Of a stretch of DNA of 5,636 nt, positions 1-5,384 are shown one piece after another (positions within the stretch are counted from its first letter, which is position 1; each line of letters starts with the position of its first letter). The stretch spans positions 1 to 5,636 of the forward strand of contig JAITQV010000583.1 of assembly GCA_031288765.1 (NCBI GenBank), written 5' to 3'. Both the position numbers and the translations under genes were made by a program. The DNA is from Planctomycetaceae bacterium (GTDB taxonomy: Bacteria > Planctomycetota > Planctomycetia > Pirellulales > Thermoguttaceae). The notes beneath the pieces were generated by a model. It worked only from the letters and a program-made list of their open reading frames with translations. It was not told the origin of the DNA and did not search any database.

Positions 1-13
1 CAACAAAGAACGG

Positions 14-89
14 AATAGATACCAAAAATAAATAGTACGTATCTATGCCGGTCATTTCTTGAATAATAACCGAAAAGATACGTACTTTT
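14..89 (-). terminator. Inverted repeats downstream of the DUF1598 gene, possible terminator
   Basis: An 11-bp perfect inverted repeat, AGTACGTATCT at 34-44 and AGATACGTACT at 76-86, encloses a 31-base loop. Read on the minus strand, it starts about 70 bases after the stop codon of the DUF1598 gene and is followed by the U-rich run ATTTATTTTT, as in an intrinsic terminator. The stem is AT-rich and the loop long, so a weak or Rho-assisted terminator, or a protein-binding site, is equally possible. A second inverted repeat, ATAGATAC at 14-21 with GTATCTAT at 39-46, overlaps one arm of the first, so the two helices cannot form together. No gene is seen in positions 1-155. Confidence 0.35.
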
Positions 90-155
90 GAAATCCGTAA
101 TATTAGTATTTATAAGGATTTGATACACAACAGTATGGAATTACTATTGAGAACG

Positions 156-1538
156 TCATTTAGACCACCAAGCATCACCGGTTGTTTTGGCAAGGTTGGT
201 TCTTTCGGCGTCGATTTTACTATTGAGTTGTACATCCTGAAGCGTGATAAACGGATTGACTTCGACTCCGCCGCAGGCAACAACAAAGGATCGCCCATTC
301 TTGGAAATCGTCGCTTGACTTCGCACCGTTTTCGGAACCGGATAAACAACCGGTTTGAGAAATGCCGCATCCTCAAACGCCGTCAACTTACAACCGGCTT
401 TTTCAAGTAATCCCTCCCGCCGAATCAATGCAACCGTAACCGCCAACTCCATGCAATTCTTCAAATCGCCAAAAACCGGATCCGCCTTACTAAGCGCCTC
501 ATAATTGGCGGTCATTTTGCCGCACCAATTAATTGCCGCTCTGTCCGGTTTGCCGCCGGATTGGTAAGAATTGCTCCGCGAATCAACAAATTCGCTGTCC
601 GTCAACGCCTTAACTTTGACTTCGCTAAGTTGCCATGTTAATTTTTTGGAATCATGCGTAACCGTACCATATTCCGGCGTAAGCCAAAACCGCGGGTTGA
701 TTTGTTTCTGACTTCCGCCGATCAAACTAACATAACTCGGTAAATTGCGTATCGGAGACGGAATATGACCAAGACCAATCTGTTTCATTTTATAATCGGC
801 AATCACCAAAACCATCGCAAAACGACTCTGTTCGGGAATTCCCTGAAGCGTAATAACATTCACCCCATACGCCGCTTCCTGAGCGGCGGCAAACGCTTGA
901 ACATTATTCCTGTCCACAACAGAAAATTGCCGGTTCACCTGCGCAATTTTCGCCAAAGCTTCTTTCGTCGGGTCAATCGAACAGGTAATTACCGAAGGTC
1001 TGCTCTGATTGTTCCAAGCACGGAAAACCGTCAACAAGTCTTCCAACCGAAAAACCGGATGACCGCTCGTTTTACCGATAATATTCCCGTATGAATCGGC
1101 TTGCCAGGATTCGGAAGGTCCGATAAGAAGAATATCGTTTTCCTCAGGAACAACCACCACATAACGAATCGCCGTCAAACCGCCAAGATAACGGACAGAA
1201 TCAGGAAATTCTTCTTGATTCTCAATTGTCCGGCAAATTTGAGCGTTCAGTTTTTTGAGCGAGATTTTTCGAATGAGAGTTTTTTCATTCAGGTCGGTTG
1301 GAATCGGTTCAAGAAGTTTACTAAGATTTTTACCGACTTCTTCCATTGTTTTTTTCGGAGTTGTTTTGATAAGCCCTTCGGCGTCAATTTCAACACCGCC
1401 CACCACCGAACCGCCGTAATAAACTCCGCGATCCGGCGACACCACCTGAGCGGAAACCGGAAACACCGATACGAAAACCCAGGTAATCAAAACAACACCA
1501 AGAACAATACTTCGGAACATATTCAGTTTTTGAATCAT
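156..1538 (-). CDS. Secreted DUF1598 domain-containing protein (planctomycete-type, function unknown)
   Basis: A 460-residue protein starting at ATG 1538, with the Shine-Dalgarno AAAGGA at 1548-1553 nine bases upstream, which supports this start over the Met at residue 7. Residues 1-30 form a signal peptide: a Lys/Arg-containing start, a hydrophobic core at about 10-26, and a likely cleavage site VSA|QVV after residue 30, so the product is probably exported. Around 45-60 is a GGVEIDAEG-type segment. Residues 113-175 (YLGGL, then a run ending in DILLIGPSE, then GKTSGHPVF and LEDLL) are the part I recognise as DUF1598-like. Residues 248-295 (MKQIGLGHIPSPIRNLPSY and WLTPEY) and the C-terminal GGVEVNP motif at 423-429 also fit my recollection of the family. 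No catalytic motif or C-terminal membrane anchor is visible. It lies downstream of rho, 261 bases away with its own candidate promoters, so it is probably transcribed alone. The family name is from memory; function is unknown. Confidence 0.8.
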   Translation of the reverse strand: MIQKLNMFRSIVLGVVLITWVFVSVFPVSAQVVSPDRGVYYGGSVVGGVEIDAEGLIKTTPKKTMEEVGKNLSKLLEPIPTDLNEKTLIRKISLKKLNAQICRTIENQEEFPDSVRYLGGLTAIRYVVVVPEENDILLIGPSESWQADSYGNIIGKTSGHPVFRLEDLLTVFRAWNNQSRPSVITCSIDPTKEALAKIAQVNRQFSVVDRNNVQAFAAAQEAAYGVNVITLQGIPEQSRFAMVLVIADYKMKQIGLGHIPSPIRNLPSYVSLIGGSQKQINPRFWLTPEYGTVTHDSKKLTWQLSEVKVKALTDSEFVDSRSNSYQSGGKPDRAAINWCGKMTANYEALSKADPVFGDLKNCMELAVTVALIRREGLLEKAGCKLTAFEDAAFLKPVVYPVPKTVRSQATISKNGRSFVVACGGVEVNPFITLQDVQLNSKIDAERTNLAKTTGDAWWSK

Positions 1539-1589
1539 GATCTTAATTCCTTTACAAGTTTAAGAAATTTTAACACGGGGGAGATTTCC

Positions 1590-1606
1590 GTTGCCGAACC
1601 GGCAAC
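1590..1606 (-). promoter_or_regulatory. Tight hairpin in the 5' leader of the DUF1598 gene
   Basis: GTTGCCG at 1590-1596 and CGGCAAC at 1600-1606 form a perfect 7-bp GC-containing stem with a 3-base loop. It stands out in an AT-rich region about 50 bases upstream of the start codon at 1538. There is no U-tract after it on either strand, so it is not a typical terminator. It could stabilise the 5' end of the transcript or bind a protein. Confidence 0.35.
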
Positions 1607-1620
1607 AACCATCGACTTTA

Positions 1621-1651
1621 ATAATACAGTAAAAATAATACAAATGCACAA
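1621..1651 (-). promoter_or_regulatory. Candidate promoter, proximal, for the DUF1598 gene
   Basis: On the minus strand, TTGTGC at 1651-1646 and TATTAT at 1626-1621 resemble -35 and -10 boxes, but the 19-base spacer is long. A transcript from here would begin near 1614 and carry the 1590-1606 hairpin at its very 5' end. This is pattern matching to the sigma-70 consensus only. Confidence 0.25.
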
Positions 1652-1708
1652 CCCTTTTTCGGCGGCATCCGCATCGGAAATCCCCAATTTAATCCGTTAC
1701 CGGAATAT

Positions 1709-1737
1709 AGAATACTATAATTGGAAATTTCCGACAA
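1709..1737 (-). promoter_or_regulatory. Candidate promoter, distal, for the DUF1598 gene
   Basis: On the minus strand, TTGTCG at 1737-1732 and TATTCT at 1714-1709 are separated by 17 bases, a normal sigma-70-like spacing. The perfect palindrome GGAAATTTCC at 1723-1732 lies between and partly over the boxes and could be an operator. The transcript would have a leader of about 165 bases. Confidence 0.3.
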
Positions 1738-1799
1738 TACAAGTAGTTAGGAATATTTTTACGAACAATCCTATTTTTTAACGAATCTTTTTAATTTAA

Positions 1800-3125
1800 T
1801 TAGTCCAATCGTGATTGGGCGCTTTTGAGGAATTGGAAAAAGAATTCGGCGTTTGAGTTTGACTTTACCAAGCGTGTTGTCAATGCTTCCATCGCATCGG
1901 TCGGGTTTCGCGAGGAAAGGGTTCGCCGGATTAAAGTTGCCGCATGAAGGATGTCCGGCGGAAAAAGTTTTTCTTCACGCCGTGTTCCCGATTGCCCAAT
2001 ATCAATCGCAGGCCAAATACGGCGTTCGGCTAATTTCCGGTCAAGAACAAGCTCCATATTGCCGGTTCCCTTAAATTCCTGAAAAATTAAATCGTCCATT
2101 CGGCTGCCGGTTTCGATGAGTGCGGTTCCCACAATTGTGAGCGAGCCGCCTTCCTCGAAGGCGCGGGCGGTTGCGAACAACTTTTTCGGAATATCCATCG
2201 CCTTAATATCAACACCGCCGGACATTGTCCGTCCGGTATTGGCAACCCATTTGTTGTACGCTCTCGCCAAACGGGTAATAGAATCCAAAAGCAGAAAAAC
2301 ATCTTTCCCCATCTCGGCTAAACGCCGGCAACGTTCCACAACCAATTGCGAAAGCCGGACATGAGATTCAATTTCACGATCAAGACTGCTGGCAATAACT
2401 TCCGCATTGACCGCACGCCGAAAATCGGTAACTTCTTCGGGACGTTCGTCAACCAAAAGAATCATTACCTTAACGTCAGGATGATTTTTGACAACTGCCT
2501 GACTAATATGATGAAGAAGAATGGTTTTTCCGCTTCGCGGCGGAGCAACAATCAAAGCGCGTTGACCTTTTCCGAGCGGAGTCAGAATATCCATAACACG
2601 GGTTGTCAACGGTTGGGGACCTGTTTCAAGCCGCAACCATTCTTCAGGATTGATTGGCGTCCGCTCGTCAAACGGTTTAATCGACGGATAATCATCCGCC
2701 GAAATTCCGTCAACCTCTTTGATTTCACGAAGCCGGGGACCTTGTGTTTTCGTGCCGGGCTGAATCAGACCGCTCATGAGAACACCTTCCCGAAATCCGT
2801 ATTTTTCAATCATACTTCCGGGAACAAACGGATCCGTAATGATTCGGGCATAATCATTTTTCGGATCACGAAGAAAACCATAACCATTCGGATGTAACTC
2901 CAAGGCTCCGGTCGCTTCATAATAAGCATTGGGATCGCCTATTTCCATTACACCGGTTGGTGCGCCGCCCGGTTTGGCTTTTTTAAAGTTGTTTCTTTGA
3001 TTGGCAAGACCGCTATTGGAAGAAGAACGCGAACGACCGCCTCCGCCTCCGTTTCTATTATTATTGCGACCGCCGTTATTATTGCGACCGCCATGACGAT
3101 TTCCGTTAGAGTTATTTTTGGGCAT
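1800..3125 (-). CDS. rho: Transcription termination factor Rho
   Basis: A 441-residue Rho, the hexameric RNA-dependent ATPase that loads on nascent transcripts and releases RNA polymerase. Residues 1-57 are low complexity, rich in Asn, Gly and Arg, with GGRNNN twice at 12-23 and a GGGGG run at 26-30. The helical Rho_N domain of E. coli Rho is not recognisable there. The cold-shock-like RNA-binding fold covers about 70-140, with the RNP-type segment GYGFLRD at 81-87. The ATPase core has Walker A APPRSGKT at 194-201, the catalytic-glutamate segment LVDERPEE at 224-231, Walker B FLLLD at 277-281 followed by SITRLARAYN, the Q-loop near 297-304, FKGTGNMEL at 351-359 (R-loop region), and the arginine-finger segment SGTRREE at 379-385. 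The Walker A has Arg-Ser where E. coli has Lys-Ala, a conservative change. The start ATG at 3125 has an AGGTG Shine-Dalgarno at 3133-3137, seven bases upstream. It is encoded alone, with a long structured leader. Confidence 0.98.
   Translation of the reverse strand: MPKNNSNGNRHGGRNNNGGRNNNRNGGGGGRSRSSSNSGLANQRNNFKKAKPGGAPTGVMEIGDPNAYYEATGALELHPNGYGFLRDPKNDYARIITDPFVPGSMIEKYGFREGVLMSGLIQPGTKTQGPRLREIKEVDGISADDYPSIKPFDERTPINPEEWLRLETGPQPLTTRVMDILTPLGKGQRALIVAPPRSGKTILLHHISQAVVKNHPDVKVMILLVDERPEEVTDFRRAVNAEVIASSLDREIESHVRLSQLVVERCRRLAEMGKDVFLLLDSITRLARAYNKWVANTGRTMSGGVDIKAMDIPKKLFATARAFEEGGSLTIVGTALIETGSRMDDLIFQEFKGTGNMELVLDRKLAERRIWPAIDIGQSGTRREEKLFPPDILHAATLIRRTLSSRNPTDAMEALTTRLVKSNSNAEFFFQFLKSAQSRLD
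3058..3093 (-). repeat. Tandem 18-bp repeat inside the 5' end of rho
   Basis: Two adjacent copies of an 18-bp unit lie at 3058-3075 and 3076-3093 and differ only at the last base. On the coding strand they encode GGRNNN twice (residues 12-23 of Rho). Because the unit is a multiple of three, gain or loss of copies would change the length of the low-complexity segment without a frameshift. Confidence 0.9.
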
Positions 3126-3184
3126 GTAAAGACACCTGGTTGGTGATGGTCAAAAGAATACCACAAAGAGAATCCAATATCTCC

Positions 3185-3198
3185 GTGTGATAACACAC
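3185..3198 (-). promoter_or_regulatory. rho leader hairpin 1
   Basis: GTGTG at 3185-3189 and CACAC at 3194-3198 form a perfect 5-bp stem with a 4-base loop, 60-73 bases upstream of the rho start codon. Between it and the start is a C-rich, G-poor stretch (CCATCACCAACC on the minus strand, 3149-3138), of the kind Rho itself prefers to bind. Whether the leader is used for autoregulation is an inference. Confidence 0.35.
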
Positions 3199-3212
3199 TA
3201 AAACAACGAAAC

Positions 3213-3236
3213 TCCAAAATCCGGTTACGGATTGGA
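3213..3236 (-). promoter_or_regulatory. rho leader hairpin 2
   Basis: On the minus strand, TCC-AATCCG (3236-3228) pairs with CGGATT (3223-3218) and, after a two-base bulge, GGA (3215-3213). This gives nine pairs around the tetraloop UAAC, a loop that matches the UMAC class, which is known to fold like a GNRA loop. It lies about 90 bases upstream of the rho start. Confidence 0.4.
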
Positions 3237-3374
3237 ACAATATCCTAAAAAACAAGTTACGTAAGACTAACATCCGGTTATAACATGAGCCGGTAAGGCA
3301 TTACACTTTACGTTTGGCATAACTGCAACCCGTTAATTCTGTTGCGTTACGGTGATTTACCAGTTTTATTTACG
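3225..3374. repeat. Five TTACG motifs in the rho leader region
   Basis: TTACG occurs on the plus strand at 3225-3229, 3257-3261, 3308-3312, 3347-3351 and 3370-3374. The second copy is part of the palindrome TTACGTAA (3257-3264). ATCCGGTTA is also repeated at 3219-3227 and 3272-3280. This is more than expected by chance in 150 bases and could mark a protein-binding array, though the spacing (32, 51, 39 and 23 bases) is irregular. Confidence 0.45.
3320..3349 (-). promoter_or_regulatory. rho leader hairpin 3
   Basis: TAAC (3320-3323) and GCAAC (3325-3329) pair with GTTGC (3341-3345) and GTTA (3346-3349). The result is a nine-pair helix with one bulged base (3324) and an 11-base loop. It lies about 200 bases upstream of the rho start codon, within the transcript expected from the promoter candidate near 3380. 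Confidence 0.35.
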
Positions 3375-3379
3375 TCTAA

Positions 3380-3412
3380 AGTATAAAATCAATATTAAAA
3401 GTCAATATTGAC
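3380..3412 (-). promoter_or_regulatory. Candidate rho promoter with palindromic operator
   Basis: On the minus strand, TATACT at 3385-3380 is a good -10 box. The expected -35 position is covered by the perfect 12-bp palindrome GTCAATATTGAC at 3401-3412, which itself supplies TTGACT (3405-3400) at a short spacing of 14 to TATACT, or 16 to TACTTT (3383-3378). The half-site TCAATATT is repeated at 3389-3396, and GTCAATAT at 3450-3457. Transcription would start near 3373, giving a leader of about 250 bases. The overlap suggests a repressor or activator site, but no regulator is identified. Confidence 0.4.
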
Positions 3413-3856
3413 CAAACAACCTTTTGTATTGATCTGATTTTTTTATGATGTCAATATCTCAAAGGCGCTTGAAAGTCCATCCTAATGACTAAGGCTCTTT
3501 TTAATTGTGAAGAACACAAAATTAAAAAAATCCCCAAAGAGTCAACAAACTGCCTAAAACTTCGTGTTTTTCGAATGAAATTCACATCTCCGCATCCGGC
3601 AAACATGCAAATTCTATATTGGAAAATAGAGACATCAAAAGAGTCCGTCTCAACCGCCACGAAGCGGCAACAAGCAAAACAACTTAAAATTTAATTAAAG
3701 TAATAGGTATCATAACCGAATCGCCAAACCTGTCAAGACCAAATCACTTGTTTTTTTCCATTTATCATATTTTATCAAGAAAATTAAATAAAAATTAAGA
3801 CCAAAAACAATTAATAGGAAAACAATTCGAGACAAATTTGCGTCTGAAATTTTATT

Positions 3857-4573
3857 TTAGTCGTCTTGTAATTCTTCCGATTTCTCTTCATTTTTTTGTT
3901 CTTGCCGTTTTGAAACAACAAGGTTAATTTCCGCCAATTTATCGACTCGTTTGAATTGACAGGCAACTTCGGGAGCGTGAGTAACAAGGATAAGAGCAAC
4001 TTGTTCCGCTTCACAGGTATTCCGTAACATATCAATAACCTGTTGTTGGTTCCCGACATCGACATTGGCGGTCGGTTCGTCGGCAAGAACGAGTTTGGGT
4101 TTATTCGCCAACGCTCTGGCAACAGAAACTCGTTGTTGTTCCCCAACGGAAAGTTGAGCCGGTTTATGGTGCAAACGATGACCAAGTCCCACTTTTTCCA
4201 AAAGATCTTTGGCTCGATGCCGATCACTTCTGGTTCCGGCAAAAGTCATTCCGATCATTACATTTTCCAACGCCGTAAAACCTTGCAATAAATTAAACGT
4301 CTGAAAAACATAACCAATACGTCTGGCACGGAATTGGTCGCGTTCGGCTTCGGTGAGGATGGGAGTGTCCCAGCCATCAATCAAAACATGACCCGAACTC
4401 GGACGTAAAATTCCGGCAATAATATGTAATAAGGTCGTTTTTCCGCAACCGCTTGCCCCAACAACAACAACCTGTTCCCCCGCTTCAACCGACCATTGCG
4501 GAATTTCCAAAATCGGTAAATCTTCGCCGTCCGGCAAAAGATAAGACTTTTTTAAGTTTTTAAGTTCCAGCAT
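3857..4573 (-). CDS. ABC transporter ATP-binding protein, LolD/MacB/FtsE type
   Basis: A 238-residue nucleotide-binding subunit of an ABC transporter, expected to work at the inner face of the cytoplasmic membrane with a partner permease. Visible motifs, numbered from the ATG at 4573: Walker A GASGCGKT at 39-46, Q-loop VFQTFNLLQGFTALENV from about 89, signature LSVGEQQR at 141-148 (Val where Gly is usual, Glu for Gln), Walker B LVLADEPT at 161-168, and switch histidine in VTHAP at 199. The length, the FNLL Q-loop and the ADEPTANVD segment match the family that serves lipoprotein-release and MacB-like permeases. The tail (about 221-238) is highly charged, rich in Glu, Lys and Gln. The start was chosen because MLELKNLKKSY is the normal beginning of the fold; a TTG at 4630 would add 19 Phe-rich residues. 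Neither start has a Shine-Dalgarno. No permease gene adjoins it; downstream is about 730 bases of noncoding DNA. The substrate is unknown. Confidence 0.92.
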   Translation of the reverse strand: MLELKNLKKSYLLPDGEDLPILEIPQWSVEAGEQVVVVGASGCGKTTLLHIIAGILRPSSGHVLIDGWDTPILTEAERDQFRARRIGYVFQTFNLLQGFTALENVMIGMTFAGTRSDRHRAKDLLEKVGLGHRLHHKPAQLSVGEQQRVSVARALANKPKLVLADEPTANVDVGNQQQVIDMLRNTCEAEQVALILVTHAPEVACQFKRVDKLAEINLVVSKRQEQKNEEKSEELQDD

Positions 4574-4584
4574 AGTACAAAATG

Positions 4585-4604
4585 AAAAAAAAAAAAAATT
4601 TTTT
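4585..4604. repeat. A14/T6 homopolymer tract upstream of the ABC gene
   Basis: On the plus strand there are fourteen A (4585-4598) followed by six T (4599-4604). The tract sits 11 bases upstream of the chosen start codon at 4573, in the 5' leader of the ABC gene. Such runs are prone to length change by slippage and bend DNA. If translation began at the upstream TTG (4630), the T14 run of the coding strand would be read as Phe codons and length changes would shift the frame. Confidence 0.9.
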
Positions 4605-4679
4605 GAAGATAAAAAAGAAAATAAAACCAATCAATGTATAAAATAGTTATTTTCCAACAAAATAAATACAACTTTGTTT

Positions 4680-4719
4680 ATTATAACCGTAAGGAAAATA
4701 TTAGATAAATATTAGATAA
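4680..4719 (-). promoter_or_regulatory. Candidate ABC gene promoter with tandem 11-bp repeats
   Basis: The minus strand carries a perfect TATAAT at 4685-4680. No good -35 box lies at 17 bases (TTATCT at 4708-4703). Instead the region holds two adjacent 11-bp copies, ATATTAGATAA on the plus strand at 4698-4708 and 4709-4719. Repeats spaced one helical turn apart where a -35 would be suggest binding of an activator to one face of the DNA. The transcript would start near 4673 with a leader of about 100 bases. Confidence 0.45.
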
Positions 4720-4736
4720 AGTATGGAATATATTTC

Positions 4737-4771
4737 AATATCCGGTATGAACTGTTTATGAACCGGATATT
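4737..4771 (-). terminator. Inverted repeat spanning the stop codon of the PH-domain gene, possible terminator
   Basis: AATATCCGGT at 4737-4746 and ACCGGATATT at 4762-4771 form a perfect 10-bp stem with a 15-base loop. The upstream arm, on the minus strand, lies in the last codons of the PH-domain gene, and the TAA stop (4756-4758) is in the loop. What follows (TGAAATATATTCC) is A/T-rich but not a U-tract, so this may be a 3'-end stabilising structure or a weak terminator. Confidence 0.4.
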
Positions 4772-5328
4772 ATCGCACGTTTAGCGCGGACATTCGCCCG
4801 TGCGGTATCGACTTTCTCAAAAATGGATTGAGGATTTTCGATGCCCGTAATTAACAACTTGGAGTGCGTTTTATCTGCGGAAGAAAAAATAATAAGCCGT
4901 CCCACTCCGCCATTGAGCAACCTGTCCCAAAACGTCTGAATCAATTGAACGTCTTCAATATAAACAAGCTCCAAAGAATCGCTCGTTTTGGTGAAAAAAC
5001 CTTTATAAGTATAAAGGCGATGATTTGTGAGTTTATAACGTAGTGTCCAGGTTCGGTAGAAATAGGTTACCAAAAACTGAAACCACAGAATTGTCGCGAG
5101 AACAACAATCCCAATCCAAACCCACAAATAAGCGGAATCCAGTAATTCTTTGAAAGTTAAATAGAATCCGCCGCCAAAAAGCAGAAATGTAATTATCCAA
5201 TACAAGCAACATTGTGCTCTCATTGCTTTTCCCGAATAAGCCCATTGGAGTTCTTCTTTTTCGGTTTTTTCGTTTGACGCCGCTGATACCGAATTTTCAA
5301 TTGTCGGAGAAATATTATCTTCGTTCAT
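4756..5328 (-). CDS. Membrane protein with bacterial PH domain (bPH2/DUF304-like)
   Basis: A 190-residue inner-membrane protein. Residues 1-27 are a hydrophilic, acidic, probably flexible cytoplasmic tail. Two hydrophobic segments follow, at about 39-59 and 66-90, with a short connecting turn (KELLDSAY). After them comes a soluble region of about 92-176 that I recognise as the bacterial PH-like domain of the YdbS/DUF304 type, from YRTWTLRYKLTNHRLYTYKG (91-110), through LELVYIEDVQLIQTFWDRLL (119-138), to GVGRLIIFSS (141-150) and the final helix GIENPQSIFEKV (162-173). In this family the domain follows a two-helix membrane hairpin, as seen here. The role is not established. The start at 5328 has AAGGA at 5338-5342, nine bases upstream. 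The C-terminal tail is basic (RANVRAKR). It lies in the same direction as the ABC gene, 182 bases upstream of it, so a read-through transcript is possible but unproven. Confidence 0.85.
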   Translation of the reverse strand: MNEDNISPTIENSVSAASNEKTEKEELQWAYSGKAMRAQCCLYWIITFLLFGGGFYLTFKELLDSAYLWVWIGIVVLATILWFQFLVTYFYRTWTLRYKLTNHRLYTYKGFFTKTSDSLELVYIEDVQLIQTFWDRLLNGGVGRLIIFSSADKTHSKLLITGIENPQSIFEKVDTARANVRAKRAIISGS

Positions 5329-5384
5329 ATTTGTATTTCCTTAAATTTTTTATGGTTGAAAGACTAACCAATTCACATTGGACT

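Larger units (their letters stand above)
3126..3856. other. Long intergenic region of about 730 bases without a convincing gene
   Basis: This gap lies between the ABC ATPase stop codon and the rho start. Two 69-codon open frames at 3485-3694 (plus) and 3451-3660 (minus, GTG start) overlap each other, lack a ribosome binding site and show no recognisable protein, so I do not call them. The left half (to about 3412) holds the rho promoter candidate, leader hairpins and repeated TTACG motifs. The right half (about 3413-3856) is AT-rich, with only small repeats: AAGACCAAA at 3735-3743 and 3797-3805, and TTTATCA at 3761-3767 and 3771-3777, ten bases apart. No tRNA, known riboswitch or known small RNA was recognised, and no clear terminator follows the ABC gene. 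Confidence 0.7.

Noticed and set aside
194..1499. CCGG-containing repeats inside the DUF1598 gene as possible mobile repeat elements
   Set aside because: They are scattered, of differing context and in coding sequence where Pro/Gly/Val codons explain them.
1101..1781. Open frame of 226 codons on the plus strand
   Set aside because: It lies antisense to the 5' half of the DUF1598 gene and the following gap, has no ribosome binding site or recognisable domain, and has the Asn/Arg/Phe-rich composition of a shadow frame.
2346..2897. Open frame of 183 codons on the plus strand
   Set aside because: It is fully antisense to the conserved ATPase and RNA-binding core of rho and shows no protein-family pattern.
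2948..3217. Open frame of 89 codons on the minus strand upstream of and overlapping rho
   Set aside because: It is an out-of-frame shadow of the repeat-rich 5' end of rho and its leader, without a ribosome binding site or a recognisable domain.
3451..3694. Two overlapping 69-codon open frames, one per strand, in the large gap
   Set aside because: Neither has a Shine-Dalgarno, the minus frame starts with GTG, the compositions look random for AT-rich DNA, and no motif is recognised. A species-specific small protein cannot be excluded.
3734..3757. CAAG/CTTG hairpin followed by seven T on the plus strand, terminator-like
   Set aside because: The stem is only four pairs with a 9-base loop, and no plus-strand gene precedes it.
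4574..4630. N-terminal extension of the ABC ATPase from the TTG at 4630
   Set aside because: The 19 extra residues are Phe-rich, encoded largely by the T14 run, and precede the normal start of the fold (MLELKNL). No ribosome binding site supports the TTG.
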